A stretch of DNA of 52,782 bases. Source: an uncultured bacterium. GTDB taxonomy: Bacteria; Bacteroidota; Bacteroidia; Bacteroidales; Muribaculaceae. The notes beneath the pieces are model-generated. The model searched no databases. It had not been told where the DNA came from and saw nothing but the letters and a program-made list of their open reading frames with translations. Shown here piece by piece: positions 5,701 to 13,932 of the stretch. The translations under genes and the position numbers were made by a program. The number at the start of each line of letters is the position of its first letter. The stretch's first letter is position 1. Where the stretch lies: the NCBI GenBank assembly GCA_905214735.1, contig CAJMNI010000013.1:1-52782 (forward strand), read 5' to 3'.

Positions 5701-7035
5701 ATGGAGCTAACTAAAAAGAATTCTTCAACGGGAAATTGGGGAACAAAAGTTCGTCTGGCAACGATGAGCTTTCTGGAGTTTGCCGTCTGGGGCACCTATC
5801 TGATTTCGATGGGCATGTTCCTCGCCAACCATGGTCTTGGCAGTCAGGTATTCTGGTTTTACACAGTGCAGGGACTCGTGTCAATCTTCATGCCTGCTCT
5901 CGTGGGCATCGTGGCCGACCGGTGGGTGCCTGCGCAGATCACATTCAGCATCTGCCATCTGCTGGCGGGCGGTTTCATGATAGCTGCCGGACTTTGCGCC
6001 GCAGATATGCTTGCCTCAACCGGCCAGCTTGAATTCGGAAAACTCTTCACCCTCTACACCCTGTCGGTGGCCTTCTTCATGCCGACCATCGGACTTGGCA
6101 ACTCCGTAGCATTCAACGGACTCGAAAGGGTAGGACTCGACACTGTCAAAGACTTCCCTCCGATCCGCACGTTGGGTACGGTCGGTTTCATCGTGGCTGA
6201 GATCGCGGTCAATTTCATCAAGATCGGAGGCACCGAGATCCAGTACAGCTACACGCAGTTTATCGTCTGCGGCGGCGTCAGCCTTGTGCTTGCCCTCTAC
6301 AGTCTGACTCTTCCTTCCTGCCCCATCAAGAAAAGCTCCGGCACAGGAATCATGGACGCTCTCGGACTGCGCGCCTTCGCCCTGTTCAAGCATAAAGACA
6401 TGGCAATCTTCTTCATCTTCAGCATGCTGCTCGGTGTGGCGCTGCAGGTGACCAACAGCTATGGCTCCACATTCATCTATCATTTCAATGAAGTTCCCGG
6501 TTATGCCGGCGGTTTCTGGGCTCAGAACCCGACGCTGCTCATCTCCATATCGCAGTGCGCCGAAGCCATCTGCATCCTCGCCATACCGTTCTGCCTGAAA
6601 CGCTTCGGCATCAAGGGCGTAATGCTCATGTCGATGTTCGCCTGGGTGTTCCGGTTCGGCTTTTTCGGCATCGGAGGCACCGACGCCGGCGGCATCACCT
6701 TCCTCATCCTCTCCTGCATCGTCTATGGCGTGGCGTTCGACTTCTTCAACGTTTCGGGCGGTATCTATGTAGACAGCCGCACAAACCCGGCGCAGCGTTC
6801 CTCGGCCCAGGGGCTCTTCATGCTGATGACCAACGGCATCGGTGCATCGATCGGTACGTTCCTCGCCGGCACGTTCGTGGTCAACAAACTCGTGATGAAA
6901 CCGGGACTCGACGCCGTGCAGCAGCTTCAGGGCTGGCGCGAATCATGGCTTATCTTCGCCGCTTACGCCCTTGTGGTCGCCATATTGTTCTGGATATTCT
7001 TCAAAGAGGAGAAGCAGGATAAGAAACTCGCATGA
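5701..7035 (+). CDS. MFS nucleoside:H+ symporter (NupG-like)
   Basis: 444 residues with about 12 hydrophobic segments. An inner-membrane permease of the NHS/NupG branch of the major facilitator superfamily, importing nucleosides. Seen: FLEFAVWGTYLISMGMFL at the N-terminus and the RTLGTVGFI segment (residues about 159-167), both typical of NupG/XapB relatives, and a cytoplasmic KEEKQDKK tail. The gene overlaps rsmE by 4 nt (ATGA), so the two are translationally coupled. It could feed purine nucleosides to the phosphorylase encoded at 33.9 kb; that link is inferred. Confidence 0.88.
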   Translation: MELTKKNSSTGNWGTKVRLATMSFLEFAVWGTYLISMGMFLANHGLGSQVFWFYTVQGLVSIFMPALVGIVADRWVPAQITFSICHLLAGGFMIAAGLCAADMLASTGQLEFGKLFTLYTLSVAFFMPTIGLGNSVAFNGLERVGLDTVKDFPPIRTLGTVGFIVAEIAVNFIKIGGTEIQYSYTQFIVCGGVSLVLALYSLTLPSCPIKKSSGTGIMDALGLRAFALFKHKDMAIFFIFSMLLGVALQVTNSYGSTFIYHFNEVPGYAGGFWAQNPTLLISISQCAEAICILAIPFCLKRFGIKGVMLMSMFAWVFRFGFFGIGGTDAGGITFLILSCIVYGVAFDFFNVSGGIYVDSRTNPAQRSSAQGLFMLMTNGIGASIGTFLAGTFVVNKLVMKPGLDAVQQLQGWRESWLIFAAYALVVAILFWIFFKEEKQDKKLA

Positions 7036-7760
7036 TACGCTTCTACGCTCCCGACATCGAAACCGAAGGACGACTTCCCGAGCAGGAATCGGCGCATTGC
7101 TGCAGAGTGCTCCGGCTGCGTGAAGGCGACAGAATATATGCAATCGACGGGAAAGGGTATTCATACGAATGCCTTATAACCGACGCCCATCCGAAGGGAA
7201 CAACTGTTGAGATTCTGTCGCGCAGCGAAGAACCTCAGGCATGGACTCCGCGGATCACCCTTGCCGTGGCACCCACCAAAAACATCGACAGGATGGAATG
7301 GCTCGTGGAGAAAGCCGTGGAGATGGGAGTTGACAGGATCGTGTTCCTGCAGTGCGCCCGCAGCGAACGCAAAGTGCTCAAACGGGAAAGGATCGCGAAA
7401 ATCGCAATATCCGCGATGACCCAGAGTCTAAAGGCAACACTCCCCGAGATATCCGAGCTCACCGGATTCAAAGACTTTATCAAAAGCTGCGACACGCCGG
7501 TGCGCGTGATGGGGTATTGCGACAAAGATTATCCGCGAAAAGAATTTGCAAGAAATTATGACGGGAAGCAGGACATCACCATCCTGATCGGTCCGGAGGG
7601 GGATTTCTCTCCCGAAGAGGTCAAGTTGGCGGTGGAATGCGGTTTCCAGCCGGTGACATTCGGCAACACCCGGTTGCGCACCGAGACAGCGGCGCTTTAT
7701 GCCGTGGCAGCGGTCCACGTGCTCGACAACCTGACGCCTACAGTCTGCGGAGTGGAATAA
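7032..7760 (+). CDS. rsmE: 16S rRNA m3U1498 methyltransferase RsmE
   Basis: 242 residues, normal for the SPOUT-fold RsmE family, which methylates N3 of U1498 in helix 44 of 16S rRNA using SAM. N-terminal PUA-like barrel (HCCRVLRLREGDRIYAIDGKG). The C-terminal trefoil-knot domain has the SAM-binding LIGPEGDFSPEE (about 186-197) and the LRTETAALYAV knot motif (about 215-225). MDRMEWLVEKAVEMGVDRI-type helix also present. Starts within the transporter's stop codon. Confidence 0.97.
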   Translation: MIRFYAPDIETEGRLPEQESAHCCRVLRLREGDRIYAIDGKGYSYECLITDAHPKGTTVEILSRSEEPQAWTPRITLAVAPTKNIDRMEWLVEKAVEMGVDRIVFLQCARSERKVLKRERIAKIAISAMTQSLKATLPEISELTGFKDFIKSCDTPVRVMGYCDKDYPRKEFARNYDGKQDITILIGPEGDFSPEEVKLAVECGFQPVTFGNTRLRTETAALYAVAAVHVLDNLTPTVCGVE

Positions 7761-7813
7761 GTGCTAATGGCAAATCCCGTCGGAATATGGCCGGAATTAA
7801 TATTTAAAAGAAA

Positions 7814-8641
7814 ATGGAAAACGACATCATAAATTATCTTAGCGGCAGTGCATCGGGCAACTTCTTCCTGTTGGCCGGTCCCTGCGTGATAGAAGGGGAG
7901 GAAATGGCCCTTGACATTGCTGAAAAGCTCGTGCGCATCACGAGTGAACTCGACATACCCTACGTATTCAAAGGGTCATATCGCAAAGCCAACCGCAGCC
8001 GTCTCGACTCCTTCACCGGAATCGGCGATGAGAAAGCACTCAAAATCCTCCGGAAAGTCAGAGAGACATTCGATATTCCCGTGGTGACTGACATACACTG
8101 CGCCGAAGAGGCCGCCATGGCAGCCGAATATGTCGATATCCTCCAGATACCGGCATTCCTGTGCCGCCAGACCGACCTGCTGATAGCGGCGGCCCGCACA
8201 GGCAAAATGGTCAACATCAAGAAAGGACAGTTCCTTTCCGCCGAGTCAATGGCCTTTGCCGTGGCGAAAGTCACCGAATCGGGCAATCCGCAAGTGGCCG
8301 TCACCGAGAGAGGTACATTCTTCGGATATGGCGACCTGGTGGTCGACATGCGCGGGCTTCCGGTGATGAAAAAAGTTTGCGAATGCCCTGTGATCCTCGA
8401 CATCACCCATTCGCTTCAGCAGCCCAACAGTGCCAGCGGAGTGACCGGCGGCAAACCGGAGCTCATCTCCACGATAGCCAAGGCCGGAATTGCAGTCGGC
8501 GCCGACGGCATTTTCATGGAGACCCATCAGGACCCCTCGAAAGCGAAGAGCGACGGCGCCAACATGCTTCCTCTCAGCCGGGTGGAGGAATTGCTGAAAA
8601 ACCTCACCATCCTGAGGGTGGCCGTCAACAGCATGAAATAA
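7814..8641 (+). CDS. kdsA: KDO-8-phosphate synthase KdsA
   Basis: 275 residues. Condenses phosphoenolpyruvate with arabinose 5-phosphate to KDO-8-phosphate in the cytoplasm, the first committed step to the LPS inner-core sugar. A TIM barrel of the DAHP/KDO8P synthase family: LAGPCVIEG (about 21-29), FKGSYRKANRS (the Lys/Arg PEP-binding segment), DIHCAEE, and the closing GADGIFMETHQDPSKAKSDG motif. The GSYRKANR variant (usual family form SFDKANR) is close enough to retain the Lys and Arg. The gene stands alone, ended by a strong terminator; kdsB is 7 kb away. Confidence 0.97.
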   Translation: MENDIINYLSGSASGNFFLLAGPCVIEGEEMALDIAEKLVRITSELDIPYVFKGSYRKANRSRLDSFTGIGDEKALKILRKVRETFDIPVVTDIHCAEEAAMAAEYVDILQIPAFLCRQTDLLIAAARTGKMVNIKKGQFLSAESMAFAVAKVTESGNPQVAVTERGTFFGYGDLVVDMRGLPVMKKVCECPVILDITHSLQQPNSASGVTGGKPELISTIAKAGIAVGADGIFMETHQDPSKAKSDGANMLPLSRVEELLKNLTILRVAVNSMK

Positions 8642-8655
8642 ATCAACACGCTACG

Positions 8656-8698
8656 ATACAAAAAATGTCATCGGTCTCCCGATGACATTTTTTGTATA
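8656..8698. terminator. Bidirectional terminator between kdsA and mscS
   Basis: A near-perfect 19-bp inverted repeat centred at about 8676 with a 4-nt loop (CATCGG-TCTC-CCGATG), A-rich on the left arm and T-rich on the right, so it can stop transcription in both directions between two convergent genes. Confidence 0.9.
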
Positions 8699-8721
8699 TG
8701 GCTGAACTGTGAGAATCCAGA

Positions 8722-10191
8722 TTATTTCTGGTAGACTCCTTCGGGAGGAATGCCGGGATTCATCGGCGTGCCGCTTCCGTTGAAGAATGGGTAGGGTATA
8801 CCCAAAACCGAAGCCGGGTTCTTTCCCGGGCTCATGAAGCCGTCGATGAGTGTGTCGCGGCCTGAAGCGCTCTCGTAGACATATAGCTTGAATTTATAGA
8901 GCATCACGGCGAGATGTTCGAAGAGGGCCGCCTGGATACCTTCGTAGGCCACCCATGCCGAAGTAGTGGTGAAGCAATAGATCTGAAGCGGAATGCCGTA
9001 GGCCGTCTGCGCCAATGTCGTGACGAAACAGAAACTGTTTTTGTCGATGTTCGGATTTTGCTGCAGATACATCAGCACGTAAGCGCGGAACATTCCGAGG
9101 TTCGTATCGATTGTGCCGTCGGCCAATCCCTCGCTGTTGCTGACATCCTCCACCTTCCCGGCCTCCTTCTGGGCTCTTTTCTTATCAATCCAATCCTTCA
9201 TCAGCGGGATTTTGCTGAACTCGTCGAGCATTTCAGGAGTTGTTTCCACCACGCTGTCGGCGTCGATCATATACGACCGCTGGATTCGGCGCGTGCCCGA
9301 CTCCTGCATGTTGCGGAAATTCTTGAATCCGCCGGAGATAAGTGCGTAGGGAGGCACAGTCGAAACGGTCTTGTCCCAATTGATGATCTTGACCTCAGTG
9401 AGCGAAACATTGTCGACAATGCCGTTGGCCTCGCTATTGGGAATGCTGATCCAGTCGCCGACATGGAGCGAATCATTCTCCGCGAGCTGAACGCCGGCGA
9501 CGATTCCGAGAATCGAATCCTTGAAGATCAGCATCAATACGGCGGCGAAAGCACCGAGACCGGCAAGGAGTGCGCCGGGCGACTTGTTGACGAGCAGGGC
9601 TACGATCACGATGATGCAAATGATCCAGATAGTAAGTTTCACCACCTCCAGGATTCCCCGGAGCGGGAGATGCCGTTTGTTTTCACGTTCGTTGACCGAT
9701 TGCCAGATCACGTCGCTTAGCGAGCAGAGTGTCTGGGCGAGGCAGCAAGCGATCATGATCCATGAAATCTTGGTGCCCCATAGCAGAATGTGGTCGTGGA
9801 AGTTAAAGGTGAACTGGATTAGTATCAGGAAGAGGATTGGCGGTATGATTCGACATGCCTTGATAAAGAAATGGTTCTGGACCAGATATTTGTAGAATTT
9901 AGACTTCACATGGGGAGAGAGACCTCGCAACACGGCGACGACGATCCATTTCAGCAGTTCGCCGACGGCAGCGGCAACCGCCACCACCAAGATAGCGTAA
10001 AGCCAGATGAAGAGAGTCTGGTTGTGCTCCGCGCCAAACCAGCCGAGAAACGTTCGCACCAGGTCCATCAGAACCCGGGCGATTTTATAGTAACTCTCGG
10101 TAGCGGCGGGATCGGTGTGGACCGCCATTCCAGCCACCTCTTTTGCAGGAACCGAGCAGAGGAAAGAAGATATGAAATTAAGTGGAATCAT
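8722..10191 (-). CDS. MscS-family mechanosensitive channel (YbdG-like)
   Basis: 489 residues. An inner-membrane osmotic-release channel with about five N-terminal helices (LFIWLYAILVVAVAAAVGEL and others), a pore helix with GLGAFAAVLMLIFKDSILGI (about 212-231) and a beta domain VGDWISIPNSEANGIVDNVS-type segment. The long C-terminal extension (residues about 330-489) and the pattern match the YbdG/MscM branch rather than MscS proper. ATG 10191 gives a hydrophobic N-terminus. The gene faces kdsA and is divergent from ndk across a 0.4-kb regulatory gap. Confidence 0.92.
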   Translation of the reverse strand: MIPLNFISSFLCSVPAKEVAGMAVHTDPAATESYYKIARVLMDLVRTFLGWFGAEHNQTLFIWLYAILVVAVAAAVGELLKWIVVAVLRGLSPHVKSKFYKYLVQNHFFIKACRIIPPILFLILIQFTFNFHDHILLWGTKISWIMIACCLAQTLCSLSDVIWQSVNERENKRHLPLRGILEVVKLTIWIICIIVIVALLVNKSPGALLAGLGAFAAVLMLIFKDSILGIVAGVQLAENDSLHVGDWISIPNSEANGIVDNVSLTEVKIINWDKTVSTVPPYALISGGFKNFRNMQESGTRRIQRSYMIDADSVVETTPEMLDEFSKIPLMKDWIDKKRAQKEAGKVEDVSNSEGLADGTIDTNLGMFRAYVLMYLQQNPNIDKNSFCFVTTLAQTAYGIPLQIYCFTTTSAWVAYEGIQAALFEHLAVMLYKFKLYVYESASGRDTLIDGFMSPGKNPASVLGIPYPFFNGSGTPMNPGIPPEGVYQK

Positions 10192-10612
10192 TTTTGCAAG
10201 GGTTTAGTGGATATAATCTTTACAACCGGGAATCGCGATTGTTCATTTGTTGCGATCAATGGAGAGAGATGCGATTGTCGGAATTGTCGCCATAATATCC
10301 GATATGTCGCATTTCGGGCCGAATCAGTAAATATCTTATTATGGGGAATTTAAAATTGGGTTAACATTCGTTAACACATGAAATTCGCAAATTTTGCACA
10401 CAAATTGGGACTTGTGCAATAATGTTTAGAAATATGTTGTAAAACATAAAAACGCCCTAACTCCGTCAGTCATATTGAATTAAGGATGGAATAAAAAATG
10501 AAAAACAGCGTTTTTACAAAAAATAACATGAATAAGTTGGAAATTAAGGAGATGAATGCTTAACTTTGAGAGTGCCAAAGAGGCAAAATCTTAAAAAATG
10601 TTTACCAAAAGC
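10192..10612. other. AT-rich divergent intergenic region (mscS/ndk)
   Basis: No protein gene of normal size. Two dyads stand out: GTTAAC-ATTC-GTTAAC (10360-10375) and TTGCACA-N12-TGTGCAA (10394-10419). A 21-codon frame (10498-10563) begins at an ATG and stops inside the ndk -7 box; its reality is doubtful. Confidence 0.5.
10537..10568 (+). promoter_or_regulatory. Promoter of ndk
   Basis: -7 element TAACTTTG at 10561-10568 with TTGG (10537-10540) 20 bp upstream as a weak -33 element. Predicted start of RNA at about 10575. Confidence 0.6.
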
Positions 10613-11077
10613 ATGGAGCAGACATTAGTGATATTGAAACCTTCCTGCATCGAACGTAACCTTATCGGCGAAATCATCGGAAGAATAGAGAAGAGAGGAT
10701 TGATCATTTGCGGAATGAAAATGATCCAGCTTGACGAGCCGATTCTCCGCGAGCATTACTCTCATCTGGTCGACAAGCCGTTTTTCCCCTCGATAGTTGA
10801 ATCGATGACTGCAAGTCCGGTAATCGTGATGTGCCTGAAAGGTGTCGATGTCGTAGGAGTTTTCCGCGAGATGGTCGGTGTCACCAACGGGCGCAAGGCA
10901 GCTCCCGGTACACTGCGAGGCGACTTCTGCATGAGCGGTTCGCTCAATATCATCCATGCGAGTGACTCCGTAGAAAACGCAAAGACGGAGATCGCGCGAT
11001 TCTTCAAGCCTGAAGAAATCTTTGACTACGTTCCCGGCAATCTTAAATTTATCTATGCCGACGACGAAGTTAAATGA
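10613..11077 (+). CDS. ndk: Nucleoside diphosphate kinase
   Basis: 154 residues from ATG 10613, the family's usual length in Bacteroidales; the upstream ATG 10598 would add five residues to the standard MEQTLVILKPS start and is less likely. It transfers the gamma-phosphate from ATP to NDPs through a phospho-histidine. Active-site His at about residue 115 in NIIHASDS; nucleotide-binding FREMVGVTNGRKAAPGTLRGDF segment. Short C-terminal arm with EIFDY. Followed 11 nt later by the M23 peptidase gene. Confidence 0.97.
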   Translation: MEQTLVILKPSCIERNLIGEIIGRIEKRGLIICGMKMIQLDEPILREHYSHLVDKPFFPSIVESMTASPVIVMCLKGVDVVGVFREMVGVTNGRKAAPGTLRGDFCMSGSLNIIHASDSVENAKTEIARFFKPEEIFDYVPGNLKFIYADDEVK

Positions 11078-11088
11078 ACTAACAAAAG

Positions 11089-12033
11089 ATGATGATGAAT
11101 TTCAAAAAGATAATGTATAGCGCGATGATCGCGGCTCTGGCCGTGTTCGGAGCCAATGCCCAGACAATCAAATCAAGAAATCCCCATTCGCAGGCTCATC
11201 AGCAGCTTCTTGCAAATCAGGGTTCATCCAACGACAAAATCCGCCTCGTAGAAAAGAGCTCGTTTATCGACCTGATCGACGACATCGAGCCGGAGCTCGA
11301 CATCTACACCGAAGGATGGAACAGCAAGCGTGTCAACCCCTTCCGCGAATCGGAAGTGCCCGACAGCAAAGTGATCGACGTGACGGGATATTGCATTCCC
11401 GTTCCCGGCAAGGTCAACTCCAACTATGGCTACCGCGCCCGTTTCGGTCGCATGCACAAAGGTGTCGACCTTCACATCCGTTCTAACGACACAATCTACG
11501 CCGCTTTCGAAGGCAAAGTGCGCCTCACCAACTATGAGGCCAAAGGATATGGTTACTACGTGATCCTCCGCCACCCCAACGGACTGGAGACCGTCTACGG
11601 CCACCTCAACCGCTTCCTCGTGAAGCCCAACCAGTCGGTGAAAGCCGGACAGCCCATCGCGCTCGGCGGAAGCACCGGCCGCAGCACCGGCCCGCACCTC
11701 CACTTCGAAACCCGCTTTATGGGATATGCAATCAATCCCAATGCGATCTTCGACTTCGCCAACCATACCACTCACACCGACACCTATACGTTCTCAAAGT
11801 CGACCTATCAGCAGGCGCGCAATTACTCTCCCTCGCGCAACCTTGCAAAATCGGAGCGTGAGAATCCGTATAAAGCCGCTACCAACGTACGCGCAACCTA
11901 CACCGTGAAGCGCGGTGACACTCTCTCGGCCATCGCGAAGAGCAACGGTATTTCGGCCACAACGCTGAGAAGGCTCAACAATATGAGCAGCACCGACAAA
12001 ATCAAAGTCGGCCAGGTGCTCAAGCTGAGATAA
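11089..12033 (+). CDS. LysM-containing M23 metallopeptidase (murein hydrolase)
   Basis: 314 residues. Signal peptide of about 25 residues ending ANA-Q, so exported to the periplasm. The lysostaphin-like M23 domain has the zinc ligands in RMHKGVDLH (about 121-129) and GPHLHFE (about 201-207), flanked by the family's GYYVILRHPNG and VYGHL strands. A C-terminal LysM (about 268-313, YTVKRGDTLSAIAKSNGIS) anchors it to peptidoglycan. Role: cleavage of cross-links or activation of amidases. Start is the first of three ATGs at 11089. Confidence 0.93.
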   Translation: MMMNFKKIMYSAMIAALAVFGANAQTIKSRNPHSQAHQQLLANQGSSNDKIRLVEKSSFIDLIDDIEPELDIYTEGWNSKRVNPFRESEVPDSKVIDVTGYCIPVPGKVNSNYGYRARFGRMHKGVDLHIRSNDTIYAAFEGKVRLTNYEAKGYGYYVILRHPNGLETVYGHLNRFLVKPNQSVKAGQPIALGGSTGRSTGPHLHFETRFMGYAINPNAIFDFANHTTHTDTYTFSKSTYQQARNYSPSRNLAKSERENPYKAATNVRATYTVKRGDTLSAIAKSNGISATTLRRLNNMSSTDKIKVGQVLKLR

Positions 12034-12062
12034 AAAATTATTTCTTAGGAAGATAAGTCATA

Positions 12063-12097
12063 ACGGAAGAGACCGATTGGCCTCCTCCGTTTTTTTA
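12063..12097 (+). terminator. Rho-independent terminator after the M23 gene
   Basis: ACGGA/TCCGT, GAG/CTC and CC/GG stem with two internal mismatches (12063-12090), then seven Ts. Ends the ndk-M23 transcript. Confidence 0.8.
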
Positions 12098-12113
12098 TAC
12101 CGATTTTTTTGCG

Positions 12114-12121
12114 TAATTTTG
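12114..12121 (+). promoter_or_regulatory. Promoter -7 element of the HU genes
   Basis: TAATTTTG about 48 bp upstream of ATG 12169. It argues against an earlier in-frame start at 12109. Confidence 0.55.
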
Positions 12122-12168
12122 TGATGGTTTGCCATTTCGGAATTCAATCGGTTTGCCAATTATTTTAT

Positions 12169-12462
12169 ATGGATTCAAAAACACTCATCTCTATCATATC
12201 AGCCAACATCGGCCGCGAGCCGGAAGAGGTTGAGTTTCTTGTGCGGAGTCTCGGCGAAGTCATCGCCGAATCTGTGCGCGACGGCGATTCGGTCGCCATT
12301 CCCACGTTTGGATCGTTTGAACAGAAGAAACGGCTCGAACGTGTCACGCTTCATCCTTCTACGGGTCGGCGCATACTCGTGCCCCCGAAACTGTCGGTGG
12401 TGTTCAAGCCATCAGCCCTTTTAAAGCAGAAAATCAGAAACGCCGGCGAGAGCGGGGAATAA
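12169..12462 (+). CDS. HU/IHF-family DNA-binding protein
   Basis: 97 residues from ATG 12169, the usual HU size. The fold shows helical dimer arms (LISIISANIGREPEEVEFLVRSLGEVIAESV), the GDSVAIPTFGSFEQKKR beta-saddle start, a family-like RRILVPPKL arm and a C-terminal helix. Binds and bends DNA as a dimer; nucleoid protein. The next gene, 18 bp downstream, also starts with an HU domain, so the two may form a hetero-pair. Confidence 0.9.
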   Translation: MDSKTLISIISANIGREPEEVEFLVRSLGEVIAESVRDGDSVAIPTFGSFEQKKRLERVTLHPSTGRRILVPPKLSVVFKPSALLKQKIRNAGESGE

Positions 12463-12480
12463 TTAAAAAAACGGATAGAC

Positions 12481-13887
12481 ATGAATGAAAAAATATCACT
12501 TCCCGGGCTCGTGACCCTTCTTTCCGCCAAGACGGCCGATTCAAAAAAAGAATCGGAAGAATTTATCAAAGAGTTTTTTGCCGTAGTGGCAGATGCCCTG
12601 AGCAAAGGGAAGAGCGTCAAGATAAAAGGTATCGGAGTTTTCAAAACAGTAGTTGTCGAGGCCCGGAAGAGTGTCAATGTCAGCACGGGAGAAGACAATC
12701 TGATACCGTCGCATAAAAAGATCGTGTTCAACCCCTCGAAAGAGATGGCGGCGGAGGTCAACTCCCCGTTTGACATGTTTGAGACGGTGGAACTAATGGA
12801 TGATGAAGATTTCGAAACGCCTGAAGAGGGAATGCTGGAGGAGAATCCTGTTGAGGCCGAGCCACAGAAAGCCGAAATCCCCGCAGAATCTGAAATAGAG
12901 AAAGTGGAAGCGGTGGCCGCCCAAGCGGAAGCATACGCAGCCAAGACGGAAACGGCGGCAGCCAATGCGGAAGTTGAGGCAGCAAAGACGGAAACAGATG
13001 AAGCAGAAGTTGAGGCAGAAGCAGCAGAAGCCGAGGCCGCTAAGGCGGAGGCAGAAGCGGCTAAGGCAGAAGCAGAAGTAGAAAAAATCGAAGCAGCGAC
13101 AGTTAAAGTCGGGGCCAAGAAGCCTGTAAAAGCCAGTGAGGTCGAAGTTGAACCAGAACCAGAACCTGCTGAGAAGGTTGTAGAGGTTGAACCTGCACCT
13201 GCTGCGAAACCTGAGCCTGCTGCAGAATATGAACCTGTTGCGGAACATGAACCCGCTGCGGAAGTTGAGGCTGAGCCTGCTGAGATGATTGACGAGGAGG
13301 CTGTGGCGCTTCCGCCGAGACGGAGAGGCCGCTTCTGGATAGGGTTTGCCTCCGGGTGCGCCCTAACAGCATTGGCAGTCGTTATCCTGCTCTTTATTTT
13401 GCATTTTCCTTTTGACTATAATGGCGGAAAACAGCAGGATTCTGTTACGGCCAATGCGGAGAAAACAGAACAGCAACCGGCAGCACAAGCTAATGCGGCC
13501 GGTCAGCAGGATGCGTCGGGCAATCCGGCCGATGTTACGGAAGTTGCCGCCAATCAGGAAGGTGACGAAGCGATTGCAAATAGCGGGAGCGAGAATGCTG
13601 ACGGTGAGGATGTTGTTCCGACGGCCCCTTCCGACAAAAAGGTTTACGACACCATCTCGACAACACGCTATCTCACCACCATGGCCAAAGACCATTACGG
13701 CAACTATAATCTCTGGCCATATATCTATAAAGAAAACAGCAAGATACTCGGACATCCCGACCGTATCCGTCCCGGAACAAAAGTCGTGATCCCGCCGTTG
13801 TCGAAATATGGAGTCGATCCTAAAAATCCCGAAGATATTAAGAAAGCGAAAAAACTTGGCGTAGAGATCTATTCGCGTTATAATTAG
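12481..13887 (+). CDS. Membrane-anchored HU-LysM fusion protein
   Basis: 468 residues with four parts. Residues 1-95 are an HU/IHF-like domain (KGKSVKIKGIGVFKT, then a beta arm with LIPSHKKIVF). Residues about 110-275 are an Ala/Glu-rich low-complexity region, predicted coiled-coil then a Glu-Pro repeat. Residues about 284-309 are a transmembrane helix after a RRRGR positive patch, which suggests the N-terminus is cytoplasmic. A polar linker leads to a LysM-like C-terminus (about 387-468, YLTTMAKDHYGNYNLWPYIY and RPGTKVVIP). As read, the protein could tie the nucleoid to the cell wall; HU plus SPOR/LysM fusions are known by domain but, to my knowledge, not well studied. Confidence 0.8.
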   Translation: MNEKISLPGLVTLLSAKTADSKKESEEFIKEFFAVVADALSKGKSVKIKGIGVFKTVVVEARKSVNVSTGEDNLIPSHKKIVFNPSKEMAAEVNSPFDMFETVELMDDEDFETPEEGMLEENPVEAEPQKAEIPAESEIEKVEAVAAQAEAYAAKTETAAANAEVEAAKTETDEAEVEAEAAEAEAAKAEAEAAKAEAEVEKIEAATVKVGAKKPVKASEVEVEPEPEPAEKVVEVEPAPAAKPEPAAEYEPVAEHEPAAEVEAEPAEMIDEEAVALPPRRRGRFWIGFASGCALTALAVVILLFILHFPFDYNGGKQQDSVTANAEKTEQQPAAQANAAGQQDASGNPADVTEVAANQEGDEAIANSGSENADGEDVVPTAPSDKKVYDTISTTRYLTTMAKDHYGNYNLWPYIYKENSKILGHPDRIRPGTKVVIPPLSKYGVDPKNPEDIKKAKKLGVEIYSRYN

Positions 13888-13932
13888 ATATCGTTGCTAT
13901 AAACGAGAATAGATCAGTTCGCTATAAATGAT

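Noticed and set aside
10498..10563. 21-codon peptide (MKNSVFTKNN...)
   Set aside because: Its stop lies in the ndk -7 box and it has no own promoter or maturation genes; likely chance, though a leader peptide is not excluded.
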